Assembly: GCF_000422545.1 (NCBI RefSeq)
Contig: NZ_AULZ01000022.1
Span: 1 to 64,000, forward strand
DNA length: 64,000 nucleotides
Source of the DNA: Desulfocurvibacter africanus subsp. africanus DSM 2603
GTDB lineage: Bacteria > Desulfobacterota > Desulfovibrionia > Desulfovibrionales > Desulfovibrionaceae
Direction: 5' to 3'
Shown: positions 30,497 to 40,096 of the stretch, in pieces
How positions within the stretch are numbered: position 1 is the first letter of the stretch
Layout of the letters: the number at the start of each line of letters is the position of its first letter
Notes under the pieces: generated by a model
What the model was told of the DNA's origin: nothing
What the model saw: only the letters and a program-made list of their open reading frames with translations
Database searches by the model: none
Program-made: the position numbers and the translations under genes

Positions 30497-33379
30497 TCAG
30501 GCCAGATTCAGCACCCGGCGTAACTCGGCCTTGAATTCCTCTAGCTCCACGGGCTTGGACACGTAGCCGTCGAGGCCCATGGCCAGGAAGCGTTCGCGGT
30601 CACCCTTCATGGCATGGGCGGTCAGCGCGATGATCGGCACGCTGGAGTTCTGGCCTCCCTCTCCCTTGCGGATGCGCCGCAAGATCTCGACGCCGTCCAT
30701 GTCGGGCATTTCGATGTCCGTCAGCACCACGTCGAAGCGCTCGCGAGCCAGGGCGGTCAGGGCGCTTGAACCATCGACCGCGAGAGCAGGCGCGTGGCCC
30801 TCCCTGCGCAGGAAGTGATCCATGTAGACTTGGTTTATGAGGTCGTCCTCGATCAGCAGGACGCGCAAACCGGACTGAGGCGCAAAAGGTAGACTCACAG
30901 ACCCTGCGACGGTCGTCTGTGGCGCGATTTCCATGGGAATGCGCACGGTGAAGACGCTGCCTGCTCCCAATTCGCTCTCCACGCGAATATCGCCACCCAG
31001 AGCCTGGACCAAGCCCTTGCAGATGGCCAAGCCGAGGCCGGTGCCGGCGGCCTTCTTGGCTGGCGAGCTGTCGAGCTGGCTGAAACGCTGAAAGAGACTG
31101 GTCAGCTTATCCTTGGGGATGCCGGATCCACTATCGCTCACCGACAAAGTTAGGAGCTTGTCCGCCGTGTCCGCACGCAGGCGCACGGATACTTCGCCCT
31201 GCTGCGTGAACTTGAGGGCGTTGCCCACAAGATTGGTCATTATCTGTGATAGACGCCTCGGGTCGGACACGAGATTCGCCGGTACGGCCTCGTCAACGGC
31301 GCAGGTGAGCCGCAGCTCCTTCTGCTCGGCCATATACTCGAATCTGCCGCAGACCTCCTCGATGAGCGTGCGGGGGGCGAAGGCCTCGCGGTCGATAGTC
31401 AGTTGCCCGGCCTCGACCTTTGAGAAGTCGAGTATGTCGTTGACAATTGACATGAGCGTACGCGCCGAGCCACGTATGAGCTCCAGGCTCCTGCGTTGTG
31501 CGTGCGTGGCTTCGCCGTCCAGGAGCATGTCCGTGAGGCCCATGATGCCGGACATGGGTGTGCGGATTTCATGGCTCATATTGGCCAGAAACTCGCCTTT
31601 TGCCTGGTTGGCCGCCTCGGCTTGACTCTTGGCTTCGCGTAGCGCGTCCTCCAGGTCCTTGCGCTCGGTGATGTCCCTGGCCGCGGCGTAAACAAGGCTG
31701 CCCGCGGGATAGGATTTCCACTCGATCCAGCGGTAGTCGCCGCTCTTGGTGCGGTAACGATTGACGAACTTCGAGACTTGCGTCTGCGCGGCCAGCAAGG
31801 TTGCCGCCTCTACGGTGGCGGCAATATCGTCGGGATGAACGAAGTCAAGGAAGCGCTTGCCTTCAAGCTCTGCGAGCGAGTACCCGAGCGTATTTTCCCA
31901 CTCGGGATTCAGTCGGCGGAAATAGCCGTCCGTGTCCGCGATACAAAGGAGATCGAGGCTGAGCGTGAAATAGCGGTCGAGTTCCTGGGTCTTGGCCTGC
32001 AAGGCTTCGGCGGTGGCCTTACGCTCGGTGATGTCCTCGGCCATGCCCAGGGAATAGAGCGGCTTGCCGCCGGCGTCGCGCACGATCTGGGGGGTGATGC
32101 GCACCCATATGGTCGTGCCATCCTTGCGGATGTATCGCTTGTCCATCTGATATCGATCGAAATCGCCACGGCGGAGTGCATCCGCATTGGCGATGCTTGA
32201 CGGGAGATCCTCGGGTTGAGTGATATCCTTGATGGTGAGCTTGCTAAGTTCCTGCTCGCTGTACCCGGTGATGCGGCAGAACTCCCTGTTCGCTCGCAAG
32301 ATATGGTAATCCAGACTCACCATGACTGCGGCGAAGGGCGACTGTTCGAACGTCATGCGAAAGAGTTCTTCGCTTTCCCTGTGCTCCTTGATTTCCTTCT
32401 GTAGAGCTGCGTTTGCCTGGGCGAGCTCGCCTGTCCGGTGGGCCACGGTCTCCTCCAGCCCGTCGCGCGAGGCCTGCAGCATGGCGCGCGTGCGGCGTTG
32501 CTCCTCGACAAGTGCGGAGAGGAACAGGAGCGGCAGGAAAACACAAACGATATAGATTTGCAGGCCGAAGACATTCTGTGCCGGCTCCGGCGCGTTGAAA
32601 GGTCCAGAGCCGCTCACGGCAAAACAGATGGCCATGATGGAGACGAGCGCCGTGGCCGTTGAGGTGTCCCAGACGCCCATGCGCATGGCGATCCACAGCA
32701 GGATCGGCAGGGGCAGGAACAGGAAGGGAACGCCCCCGGTTCCTGCCCCGCCTGGGCCGTCGAATGCGATCCAGGAAACAGACGCGAGCAGAGTCATGGC
32801 CAAGGCGAATTCGGCCGCACGGGCGGGCGCCAACGTGCGCTCGTTCCGAACCAGGCCGATCCAAGACATAAGCGCCGGCGTGATGACCAGTTGCGCCAGG
32901 GCATCGCCCATGATGAAGCGCACCCAGTTGGTCAGGAACGCTCCGCCCAGCCCAAGCGTGGCCGTGGCGGCCCCGACCGGTGACGCCACCAGTGGGGCGA
33001 GGCCCACTGCGCACAGGAGGAACAGGGCGATATTGCGTTGGCTTTCGAAGCGGAAGGGCAACCCGGCGAAACGGCGCAACAGGAACGCGGCGGTGAGAAC
33101 CTCTATGATGTTGGCGACAGCGAACCCGAGCGCAGTGGCCGGCCCGATGCCGGCCAGGGCGTCCGCGGCGAGTTCCGCCGGGAATACCACGGCCAGATAG
33201 AGCCACCACGTGCGCGGCGGCGTGAGGAGCAGGGCTGTGAGCACAACGGCGTTAGGCGGCCAGAAGGTCGCGATGTGATCGGGCTGGAAGCTCAGGGCGG
33301 TGCCGAACAGGCCACCCAGGAAGTAGCCTATGCCGACCAGCAGGGCCAAGAACAAAGTCTTGCGGGGCAAAGTCTGCAT
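30497..33379 (-). CDS. MASE1-PAS-PAS hybrid sensor histidine kinase
   Basis: About 960 residues. The first ~300 are a MASE1 membrane sensor of eight or so helices (FQPDHIATFWPPNAVVLTAL, FIMGDALAQLVITPAL). Two PAS domains follow (ELFRMTFEQSPFAAVMV; DLLCIADTDGYFRRLN), then HisKA with the phosphoacceptor in FLANMSHEIRTPMSGIMG, the HATPase (N box LVGNALKFTQQG, G1 SDSGSGIPKD, G2 AGTGLGLAICKGLV) and a C-terminal receiver domain with the acidic pair IEDD and Asp in VVLTDIEMPDMDG. It senses an unknown membrane or cytosolic signal. The start is uncertain: ATG 33379, ATG 33388 and GTG 33409 all lack a ribosome site. No cognate regulator is adjacent. Confidence 0.92.
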   Translation of the reverse strand: MQTLPRKTLFLALLVGIGYFLGGLFGTALSFQPDHIATFWPPNAVVLTALLLTPPRTWWLYLAVVFPAELAADALAGIGPATALGFAVANIIEVLTAAFLLRRFAGLPFRFESQRNIALFLLCAVGLAPLVASPVGAATATLGLGGAFLTNWVRFIMGDALAQLVITPALMSWIGLVRNERTLAPARAAEFALAMTLLASVSWIAFDGPGGAGTGGVPFLFLPLPILLWIAMRMGVWDTSTATALVSIMAICFAVSGSGPFNAPEPAQNVFGLQIYIVCVFLPLLFLSALVEEQRRTRAMLQASRDGLEETVAHRTGELAQANAALQKEIKEHRESEELFRMTFEQSPFAAVMVSLDYHILRANREFCRITGYSEQELSKLTIKDITQPEDLPSSIANADALRRGDFDRYQMDKRYIRKDGTTIWVRITPQIVRDAGGKPLYSLGMAEDITERKATAEALQAKTQELDRYFTLSLDLLCIADTDGYFRRLNPEWENTLGYSLAELEGKRFLDFVHPDDIAATVEAATLLAAQTQVSKFVNRYRTKSGDYRWIEWKSYPAGSLVYAAARDITERKDLEDALREAKSQAEAANQAKGEFLANMSHEIRTPMSGIMGLTDMLLDGEATHAQRRSLELIRGSARTLMSIVNDILDFSKVEAGQLTIDREAFAPRTLIEEVCGRFEYMAEQKELRLTCAVDEAVPANLVSDPRRLSQIMTNLVGNALKFTQQGEVSVRLRADTADKLLTLSVSDSGSGIPKDKLTSLFQRFSQLDSSPAKKAAGTGLGLAICKGLVQALGGDIRVESELGAGSVFTVRIPMEIAPQTTVAGSVSLPFAPQSGLRVLLIEDDLINQVYMDHFLRREGHAPALAVDGSSALTALARERFDVVLTDIEMPDMDGVEILRRIRKGEGGQNSSVPIIALTAHAMKGDRERFLAMGLDGYVSKPVELEEFKAELRRVLNLA

Positions 33380-33672
33380 ATATGGCATAATAGCGGCATT
33401 GCGCCGCACGTGAGAGATTATGCGATTAGAAAAACTAATGCATGGCGTCTGGGTTGGCTAGTGGGAACGTGACTGCCCGTGTTGCATTTTTGGTTGCCAA
33501 GCGCGGGCAGGTGCCTGCCTAACGGCCGCTGACAGTCGGTTGATGGCAGTTTAGCGCTGTGCGATCCTGGGCTCCTGGGTCTCCATTAGGATTGGACTCC
33601 CATTGGCAAATGCCGTAGAAAGTGTGGGTTCAACGCCCCCGAGGGGTGCATTTTCCTATGGGAGACGCGGAT

Positions 33673-34176
33673 ATGGATTGGTCCAAAATGTTCACCTCGC
33701 GGGTGGTTGTCTTTGGTTGCGGCAATACTCTTATCGGCGACGACGCTGTCGGGCCGCGTGTCATCGAACTCCTGGAAAAAGACCCGGATATGCCGGATGA
33801 CGTAGCCCTGCTCGATGTGGGCACATCCATCCGCTCCATGCTCTTCGACCTCATCAACATTGACCCCAAGCCCCAGCGGATTATCATTATCGACGCCACC
33901 ACGGCCCACGGCCGCGAGCCGGGGGAGATTTTCGAGATCGACGTGGATCACATGGATCCCAAGAAGGTCAACGACTTCTCCCTGCATATGTTCCCTACCG
34001 TGAACCTGCTCAAGGAACTCACGCTGAACACGGCCATCGAGGTGAAGGTGGTTGTGATTCAGACCGGCTATATCCCCGAAGTCTTTGACGAGCGCATGAG
34101 CCCCGAGGTGAGCGCAGCCGTTCCGCACATCGCGTCGCGAGTCAAGGCGCTGTGCCTGGAACCGGCGAAAAGCTAA
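33673..34176 (+). CDS. Hydrogenase maturation protease family protein
   Basis: 167 residues from the ATG at 33673, GGAG 8 bases upstream. The N-terminal [22 protein letters not shown] is the HycI/HyaD family signature, whose Asp residue binds nickel while the enzyme trims the hydrogenase large subunit. The C-terminal [11 protein letters not shown] replaces the usual GxxP block. No hydrogenase genes are nearby; it is 31 bases upstream of lepA and may share its transcript. It could serve a hydrogenase encoded elsewhere. Confidence 0.85.
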   Translation: MDWSKMFTSRVVVFGCGNTLIGDDAVGPRVIELLEKDPDMPDDVALLDVGTSIRSMLFDLINIDPKPQRIIIIDATTAHGREPGEIFEIDVDHMDPKKVNDFSLHMFPTVNLLKELTLNTAIEVKVVVIQTGYIPEVFDERMSPEVSAAVPHIASRVKALCLEPAKS

Positions 34177-34207
34177 AAGTCCCGCCCGACCTTCGGGCGC
34201 GAGGCAT

Positions 34208-36004
34208 ATGAAGAACATCCGAAATTTCAGCATCATTGCGCATATCGACCACGGCAAATCTACGTTGGCCGACCGCATCCTGGACATCACGGGCCTGGTC
34301 AGCGTGCGCGAACGCCGCGAGCAGTTCCTGGACAAACTGGAGCTGGAGCGCGAGCGCGGCATCACCATCAAGGCCCAGTCCGTGCGCATTCCATACAAGG
34401 CCGCGGACGGTAAGGATTACATCCTCAATCTCATCGACACGCCCGGCCATGTGGACTTCAGCTACGAGGTCTCGCGCAGCCTGTCCGCCTGCGAGGGTGC
34501 GCTGCTCGTGGTGGACGCCACCCAGGGCGTGGAAGCCCAGACCTTGGCCAACGTCTACCTGGCCCTGGAAAACAACCTGGAGATCATCCCGGTTCTGAAC
34601 AAGATCGACCTGCCCAGCTCGGACGTCTCGCGCATCAAGAAGGAGATCGAGGAGATCATCGGGCTGGACTGCAGCAATGCCTTGGAAGTCAGCGCCAAGA
34701 CCGGTCAGAATGTGGATCAGGTCCTGGAACGCATCGTGGAGCTCGTGCCGCCGCCGCAGGGCGATGACAACGCGCCGCTCAAAGCGCTCATCTTCGACTC
34801 CTGGTACGACACGTATCAAGGCGTCGTCGTGCTCTTCCGCATCCTGGAGGGCTCCATACGCCAGGGGCAGAAGGTCATGATGTTCTCTAACAAGCGGGCT
34901 TTCGAGGTTCAGAGCCTGGGCGTGTTCTCGCCCGAGGCTCTGGCCGTCAAGAGCTTGGGTGCGGGCGATGTGGGTTTCATGACCGCTTCCATCAAGGATC
35001 TGACCGACGCGCGCGTGGGTGACACCATCACCACGGCGGACAGGCCCACGCCCCAACCGTTCCCCGGTTTCAAGAAGATCAAGCCCATGGTCTTCTGCGG
35101 TCTGTATCCCACGGAGCCGTCCGAGTACGAGCCGCTCAAGGCCTCTCTGGAAAAGCTCCAGCTCAATGATTCGGCCTTTACCTTCGAGCCCGAGACCTCC
35201 CAGGCCCTGGGCTTCGGTTTCCGTTGCGGCTTCCTTGGGCTGCTGCACATGGAGATCATCCAGGAGCGCCTGGAGCGGGAATTCGAGGCCAACCTCATCG
35301 CCACGGCGCCGTCGGTGGTCTACAAGCTCGAAACCGTCAAGGGCGAGGAAGTCTATATCGACAACCCGAGCAAGCTGCCCGACCCGACCAAGATCAAGAC
35401 CTTCTTCGAGCCCTACGTGCGCATGGACGTCCATGTGCCGGGCGACTACGTGGGCGGCGTGCTCAAGCTCTGCGAGGAGAAGCGCGGCATCCAGAAGGAC
35501 ATGAGGTACCTGTCTACAAACAGGGTCATCATCACCTATGAACTGCCATTTGCCGAGATCGTCTTCGACTTCTTCGACAAGCTCAAGTCGCTGACGCGCG
35601 GCTATGCCTCCATGGACTACGAGGTCATCGACTATCGGGCCTCGGACATGGTCAAGCTGGACATCCTCATCAATGGTGATCCGGTCGACGCCATGGCCAC
35701 CATCGTACATAGGGAAAACACCGCACGTATCGGTCGCCAGCTGGCCTTGCGCCTCAAGCGCGCCATCCCGCGTCAGCTCTTCGAGGTCGTCGTACAGGCA
35801 GCCATCGGCAACAAGATTATCGCACGGGAACGCAACGCGCCCTTGCGCAAGAACGTCACCGCCAAGTGTTACGGCGGCGACATCTCCCGCAAGCGCAAGC
35901 TCCTGGAGAAGCAGAAGGAAGGCAAGAAACGCATGAAGAAGATGGGGAACATCGAAATCCCCCAGGAAGCGTTCCTTGCCGCCCTGAAGGCCGACGAGGA
36001 CTAA
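34208..36004 (+). CDS. lepA: Elongation factor 4 (ribosome back-translocase)
   Basis: 598 residues, normal length. Complete GTPase motifs: [14 protein letters not shown] (G1), a RGITIKAQ switch, DTPGHVDF (G3), NKIDLP (G4) and SAKTG (G5), followed by EF-G-like domains II, III and V and the LepA-specific C-terminal domain ([20 protein letters not shown]). It binds stalled ribosomes. The usual lepA-lepB pairing is kept. Confidence 0.98.
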   Translation: MKNIRNFSIIAHIDHGKSTLADRILDITGLVSVRERREQFLDKLELERERGITIKAQSVRIPYKAADGKDYILNLIDTPGHVDFSYEVSRSLSACEGALLVVDATQGVEAQTLANVYLALENNLEIIPVLNKIDLPSSDVSRIKKEIEEIIGLDCSNALEVSAKTGQNVDQVLERIVELVPPPQGDDNAPLKALIFDSWYDTYQGVVVLFRILEGSIRQGQKVMMFSNKRAFEVQSLGVFSPEALAVKSLGAGDVGFMTASIKDLTDARVGDTITTADRPTPQPFPGFKKIKPMVFCGLYPTEPSEYEPLKASLEKLQLNDSAFTFEPETSQALGFGFRCGFLGLLHMEIIQERLEREFEANLIATAPSVVYKLETVKGEEVYIDNPSKLPDPTKIKTFFEPYVRMDVHVPGDYVGGVLKLCEEKRGIQKDMRYLSTNRVIITYELPFAEIVFDFFDKLKSLTRGYASMDYEVIDYRASDMVKLDILINGDPVDAMATIVHRENTARIGRQLALRLKRAIPRQLFEVVVQAAIGNKIIARERNAPLRKNVTAKCYGGDISRKRKLLEKQKEGKKRMKKMGNIEIPQEAFLAALKADED

Positions 36005-36068
36005 TCCCTAATCCGCGCGTCGCCTCTTCGGCAGCGCGTCGCGCCGCACAAGCGAGAAAGGACACTCA

Positions 36069-36668
36069 ATGAATCCCAGAGCCAAAGTTTTCAAGGAATA
36101 CGTCGAAGCGCTCATCATCGCCCTGATCCTAGCCTTCTTCATCCGCACCTTTGTGGTCCAGGCCTTCAAGATCCCCTCGGGCTCCATGCTCGATACCCTG
36201 CTCATCGGCGACCATCTGCTGGTCAACAAGTTCAAATACGGCGTGCGGCTGCCCTTCACGGACATGACCGTCCTGCCTCTGGCCGATCCCAAGTTCCAGG
36301 ACATCATCGTCTTCGAGTACCCGCAGGATCCGTCCAAGGACTTCATCAAGCGCGTCATCGGCCTGCCCGGCGATACCATCGAGATCCGCGACAAGGCGGT
36401 CTACCGCAACGGCCAGAAGATCGACGAGCCCTATGTGCAGCACACCGACCCGCGTTCGCTGCCCGGCCCCCGCGACAACATGCCGGAAATCACGGTGCCC
36501 AGCGGCAGTTATTTTGTCATGGGCGACAACCGCGACGAATCCCTGGATTCCCGTTTCTGGGGCACCGTGGACCGTAGTGCCATCCTGGGCAAGGCCTGGA
36601 TCATCTACTGGTCCTGGGGCGGAATGAACGACATCCGCTGGGGCCGCATGGGCAGTGGTGTGAATTAG
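36069..36668 (+). CDS. lepB: Signal peptidase I
   Basis: 199 residues. An N-terminal membrane anchor (ALIIALILAFFIRTFVVQAF) is followed by the catalytic serine in IPSGSMLDTLLIGD and the lysine in DFIKRVIGLPGD; the FVMGDNRDESLDSRFWG box is present. It cleaves signal peptides on the outer face of the membrane. AAGGA ribosome site; terminator follows. Confidence 0.97.
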   Translation: MNPRAKVFKEYVEALIIALILAFFIRTFVVQAFKIPSGSMLDTLLIGDHLLVNKFKYGVRLPFTDMTVLPLADPKFQDIIVFEYPQDPSKDFIKRVIGLPGDTIEIRDKAVYRNGQKIDEPYVQHTDPRSLPGPRDNMPEITVPSGSYFVMGDNRDESLDSRFWGTVDRSAILGKAWIIYWSWGGMNDIRWGRMGSGVN

Positions 36669-36695
36669 CCGAAGTTAGGAAGAGATAACGAGAAG

Positions 36696-36725
36696 AGGCC
36701 GCCGCAAGGCGGCCTTTTGTTTTTT
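36696..36725 (+). terminator. Intrinsic terminator after lepB
   Basis: AGGCCGCC / GGCGGCCT stem with GCAA loop followed by TTTGTTTTTT; 28 bases after the lepB stop. Confidence 0.95.
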
Positions 36726-37172
36726 AGCGGTCTTCGCCGTACGCAATCCTCGGCCTAATGCCAGCGAGGTCGAGCGGTTCCTGGGTCGTTGACCTGCCCA
36801 GGTTCGCAAACTCACGCTCAACGTCTTCAATGGTCTTTGCGGGCTTCCGGTTCATGTGCCGCTCAATGCGGGCGGGCTCGTCCAATTCGAGACAGCGCTT
36901 GATGTATCGCCGGATCAGGGCGGGGGGGGCTGCTCAGTCAAACGGGCCATGGTGTTCTTCTAGCTGCGGAGGTCGGCGAAGATGCTCTTGATCCCGGCGG
37001 CAAGCTGCATGGCCAGCCGGCGGGCTTCCGAAGCAAAGCCTGTGCGGAGTTGGTAGCGCAACTCCGAGCGGCCATCAAGGCGCAGGAGATCTGGCGGAAC
37101 CTTCAGACGGAAGTTATAGATGTCGCGCTTGAGAAACAGGTGCGAGGGGGGCTTGCTGATGGCTATTGTCAT
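36724..37172 (-). pseudogene. Tyrosine recombinase N-terminal remnant
   Basis: From the ATG at 37172 the frame reads SHLFLKRDIYNFRLKVPPDL, SELRYQLRTGFASEARRLA, the DUF6538-type N-terminal domain of phage-like integrases, and stops at 36960. Beyond a run of eight G (36926-36934 area) the protein resumes in another frame (LIRRYIKRCLELDEPARIER ... ) and ends at 36724. The catalytic domain is absent. A decayed integrase left from a past mobile element at the edge of the polysaccharide island. Confidence 0.65.
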
Positions 37173-37240
37173 CCAGGGCACCGTGGACTCGGACCCTCGA
37201 CTTGCACACCAGTGAGCCGTTTTGGTGGCTACAAAAGAGT

Positions 37241-37277
37241 AAAAGGCTGTATCTCTCATTTGAGATTACAGCCTTTT
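37241..37277. terminator. Bidirectional terminator-like hairpin
   Basis: 15-bp stem with one bulged base: AAAAGGCTGTATCTC pairs with GAGATTACAGCCTTTT. A-run at one end and T-run at the other give terminator features on both strands. Confidence 0.75.
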
Positions 37278-37374
37278 GGTCCCTTTATGTTGCCGAAGAG
37301 GAGACTCGGCACTACTTCTGTAGGGGGAAGCTATAACCGACTTTAAGAACTGCACCTTTCAAGAAAAGCCATCA

Positions 37375-37820
37375 TCATGCAGTCCCTTAACGCCTGAATT
37401 TTGTACTAGCACTTTGCCCTAAGGGAGGCAAGGCAGATAAAAGCAGAAGAGTAGTTACACTTCCATGTAACAGTCGAGGTGCGTATCGCAACCTGACGTC
37501 TTCGACCTATCAAGTACACGTCAATTATGCTCTGTATACCTTGTCTGTCGCCTGGGAATATCTTCCCCTGGTATCGACGATCACCAGCTCATTTTCCTCG
37601 AAGAGAAATCCGGCTCCCGATGCTCATTGAGTGGCGTGGGCACGCAGAAGATAAAGGCGTCCACCTTAGAGACACGGGATTAGTGGGCACAAAATGTCCC
37701 CTGGGTGCTGGCCGCCTGGAAGAAGCTGGCATCTACATGCCTATGTATGCGCGATCAGCTTTAAGGGCGGTGATCTTCTTCTCGTCGTTATCAAAGTCGT
37801 ATACTGGAGTAGCCCCGATT
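37375..37820 (-). pseudogene. Decayed second copy of the nucleotide-sugar dehydrogenase locus
   Basis: Two blocks match the intact gene at 49210-50517. 37535-37600 matches its 3' end (CTGGGAATATCTTCCCCTGG versus CTGGGGATATCTTCCCCTGG). 37605-37820 matches its 5' part (VYDFDNDEKKITALKADRAYI versus [20 protein letters not shown]), with the middle deleted. The similarity continues into downstream DNA, including a shared 17-mer CTAGCACTTTGCCCTAA (37406 and 49096). Confidence 0.75.
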
Positions 37821-37980
37821 GACCGGACAGCCCCACGCTTGTCAGTGAATGGTCGAATTCCCTGGGCGACTTCATTCGCAGCCCTCTGTCTTGGCCGGCA
37901 ATCTAAGGTGTCTGCGCTCCAGCGTAGATTCCACCGCAAGGTGATGCCAGGGCCTTCATTAGAAAGGGTCCTTAATAACC
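37821..37980 (-). pseudogene. IS3 OrfB fragment
   Basis: Minus-strand pieces read ITLRWNLRWSADTLD and, in another frame, GLRMKSPREFDHSLTSVG, matching mid and C-terminal parts of IS3-family OrfB. Similar pieces occur at 50.7 kb and 60.4 kb. Internally deleted and fused to the dehydrogenase remnant. Confidence 0.55.
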
Positions 37981-37981
37981 T

Positions 37982-40096
37982 CTATCTTTTCTTCTCCGCA
38001 AGAATGCTCTCGTATAACTCTGTATATGCCTTTGCCTGTTTGAGAAGGTTGAACTCCTCAAGTGCCCGCTTTCTGCAATGCAGACGCACAGGGTTCGCGG
38101 CTCTCTTCTGCTCAAGAGCCCAGACCAAGCCGTCGCACAGGCCGCCCACATCGCCTGCCCCGGCAAGGTAGCCGGTTTCCATGTGCGTCACGATGTCAGG
38201 AACTCCACCAATGCGGAAACCAACCACTGGCGTGCCGCAAGCCAGTGACTCGATGCCCACGTTCGGCAGGTTGTCCTCCAAGGAGGGCAGGATGCACACA
38301 TCCGCCAAGCTGTAAGCCTTGGCCATGTCTTCGGGGCTGTTCACATAGCCGAACTGGTATGCCTGGAATGGCAACGCCGCAGCAAGCTCGCTCGGGCAGT
38401 GGCCGATGATGGCAAGGGCGATGCCCTCGGAGCCAAGGCGTTCCCGGAGGCTACGCAGGGCATTGAATGAGTGCATGAAACCCTTGCGTTGGTTGGCCAC
38501 GCTCTCAGCGCCGAAAAAGACCAGAAAGCTGTCCCTGGGAATCCCAAGTTGCTTGCGCAGGTCTTCTTGGTTGCCGAGCTTGAACACGTCGGTGTTCAAG
38601 CCGTAAGGGATGACATGCCTCGCCCTACCTCGCCACAGGGAACTTTTGCCGGCGCAGTCGCCAAGCCACTTGCTGGGAGTCACACAGGTCAGGTCCAGCA
38701 GGTCGAAGGTAGCCCTCTTCTTGGCCCAGATGCGTTCGGAAGCATCGCGTTTGTCCAGTGAGCCCAGAAGCGGGCAGCTTCCGCAACTCAAGGCGTACCT
38801 CTCACACCCGCCGCTGTAGTGGCAGCCCCCAGTCAGCGGATTCATGTCATGCATGGTCCAAACCACGGGCTTACTTGCCAGGGCCTCCACTTCGTGCTCA
38901 AAATCGATGATGCCGCCGACCCAGTGAAGGTTGATGATGTCCGCATCCTGGAAGCCCTTCAGAGATGCCAAACGCGTGTCCGAAAGGATATCTGTGAAGG
39001 CTTCCAGATACTGGGAGCGGTTAGGATACCGCGCCAATATGGCATGCCAGCGCGCGGAGTGTCGCGCGAGAGAGGGGGAGACGATCTTCCCATTTTTCTG
39101 GAGAAGTTCGCCCTGCCGCGAGGGAACGACTTCGATACTGGGATCATCTCCCTGCTTGGAAAGGACATACATTCGGCTGTCGACGCCTGTGGCGCGCAGA
39201 CCATCGTGCAGACGAGCAGCCGCGATACCTGCTCCGCCATGGCCCCAGAGGGCGAAATGCGCGACCTTGAGGGGTTTCGAGCGGAGTGTCTGTGGAGCCC
39301 TCCTGGGCTTGGGCATGGGCTTAACAGCCTCCATGAACAGCGAGTCGGGCTTGCGCACCGAACCGTCCGGCTCCAGGTCCAAGCCATAGGCCTGGAAGCC
39401 AGAAATGGCCGAATCACCTGCGCCCAGACGGACAACATCCACAAATCCCGCATCCTGCAGAAGCCTGGTCAGGGAAATCCGGTCATACATCCATTGGTGT
39501 ACTTCACCCGAGAGGCGGAAAGCGCCCAGAGCCGATGGTTCTTGACGGCCGCCCGTGTCATCGAGCACTGCGGGAGTTCGGCGCAAGCCCGCGAGACCGC
39601 CGCGAACTTCAGCGCCCATGCGCTCGATCACGAACTCCTCGGCCGGCATGGGCACACGTTTCCAGTGCTTGAGCATCTGCCCGCCCGGCTCATGTCGGAC
39701 GAGTTGGTCCAGAAGCTCGATGGTCATCCATTCGTGGCGGTCTTCACCCTCAGGGTCGCTGTCAGCAGCCTGCTCCAGCGCCTGGAGATAGTTTCTGACT
39801 ATGTCCTCCAGGTCAGGCACAACGACACGCAAGACTCCACCGGGCTTGAGTACGCGAAAGCATTCGCTCAGAAACCCTGGCGCTTTGCGCCGGGGAAAAT
39901 GCTCAAGGAGATGGGAATGATACACCACGTCGAAAGAGGCGGAAGGAAAAGGAATACCCTTGTTGAGATCACAGGCAATGACTCCGGGGCCGGTGGCCTG
40001 GAAGTCCACGTTGGTCCAATCCGGGTGGAAGCGTCTGCCGCAACCAAGGTTGAGGAGCTTTCTTTCCACGCTTTGACTTAACGCTTTGTGAACCAT
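37982..40096 (-). CDS. Bifunctional methyltransferase-glycosyltransferase (GT4)
   Basis: About 704 residues from the ATG at 40096, overlapping the upstream gene by 19 bases. The N-terminal ~260 residues are a SAM methyltransferase: KLLNLGCGRRFHPDW, SFDVVYHSHLLEHFPRRKA, VVPDLEDIVRNYL. The C-terminal part from ~300 is a GT-B glycosyltransferase: VWTMHDMNPLTGGCHYSGGC (acceptor side, as in WcaC/WcaK-like proteins), HVIPYGLNTDVFK and the nucleotide-sugar site ILPSLEDNLPNVGIESLACG. The fusion would modify and transfer sugars in one polypeptide. Part of the minus-strand run 37982-43234. Confidence 0.87.
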   Translation of the reverse strand: MVHKALSQSVERKLLNLGCGRRFHPDWTNVDFQATGPGVIACDLNKGIPFPSASFDVVYHSHLLEHFPRRKAPGFLSECFRVLKPGGVLRVVVPDLEDIVRNYLQALEQAADSDPEGEDRHEWMTIELLDQLVRHEPGGQMLKHWKRVPMPAEEFVIERMGAEVRGGLAGLRRTPAVLDDTGGRQEPSALGAFRLSGEVHQWMYDRISLTRLLQDAGFVDVVRLGAGDSAISGFQAYGLDLEPDGSVRKPDSLFMEAVKPMPKPRRAPQTLRSKPLKVAHFALWGHGGAGIAAARLHDGLRATGVDSRMYVLSKQGDDPSIEVVPSRQGELLQKNGKIVSPSLARHSARWHAILARYPNRSQYLEAFTDILSDTRLASLKGFQDADIINLHWVGGIIDFEHEVEALASKPVVWTMHDMNPLTGGCHYSGGCERYALSCGSCPLLGSLDKRDASERIWAKKRATFDLLDLTCVTPSKWLGDCAGKSSLWRGRARHVIPYGLNTDVFKLGNQEDLRKQLGIPRDSFLVFFGAESVANQRKGFMHSFNALRSLRERLGSEGIALAIIGHCPSELAAALPFQAYQFGYVNSPEDMAKAYSLADVCILPSLEDNLPNVGIESLACGTPVVGFRIGGVPDIVTHMETGYLAGAGDVGGLCDGLVWALEQKRAANPVRLHCRKRALEEFNLLKQAKAYTELYESILAEKKR

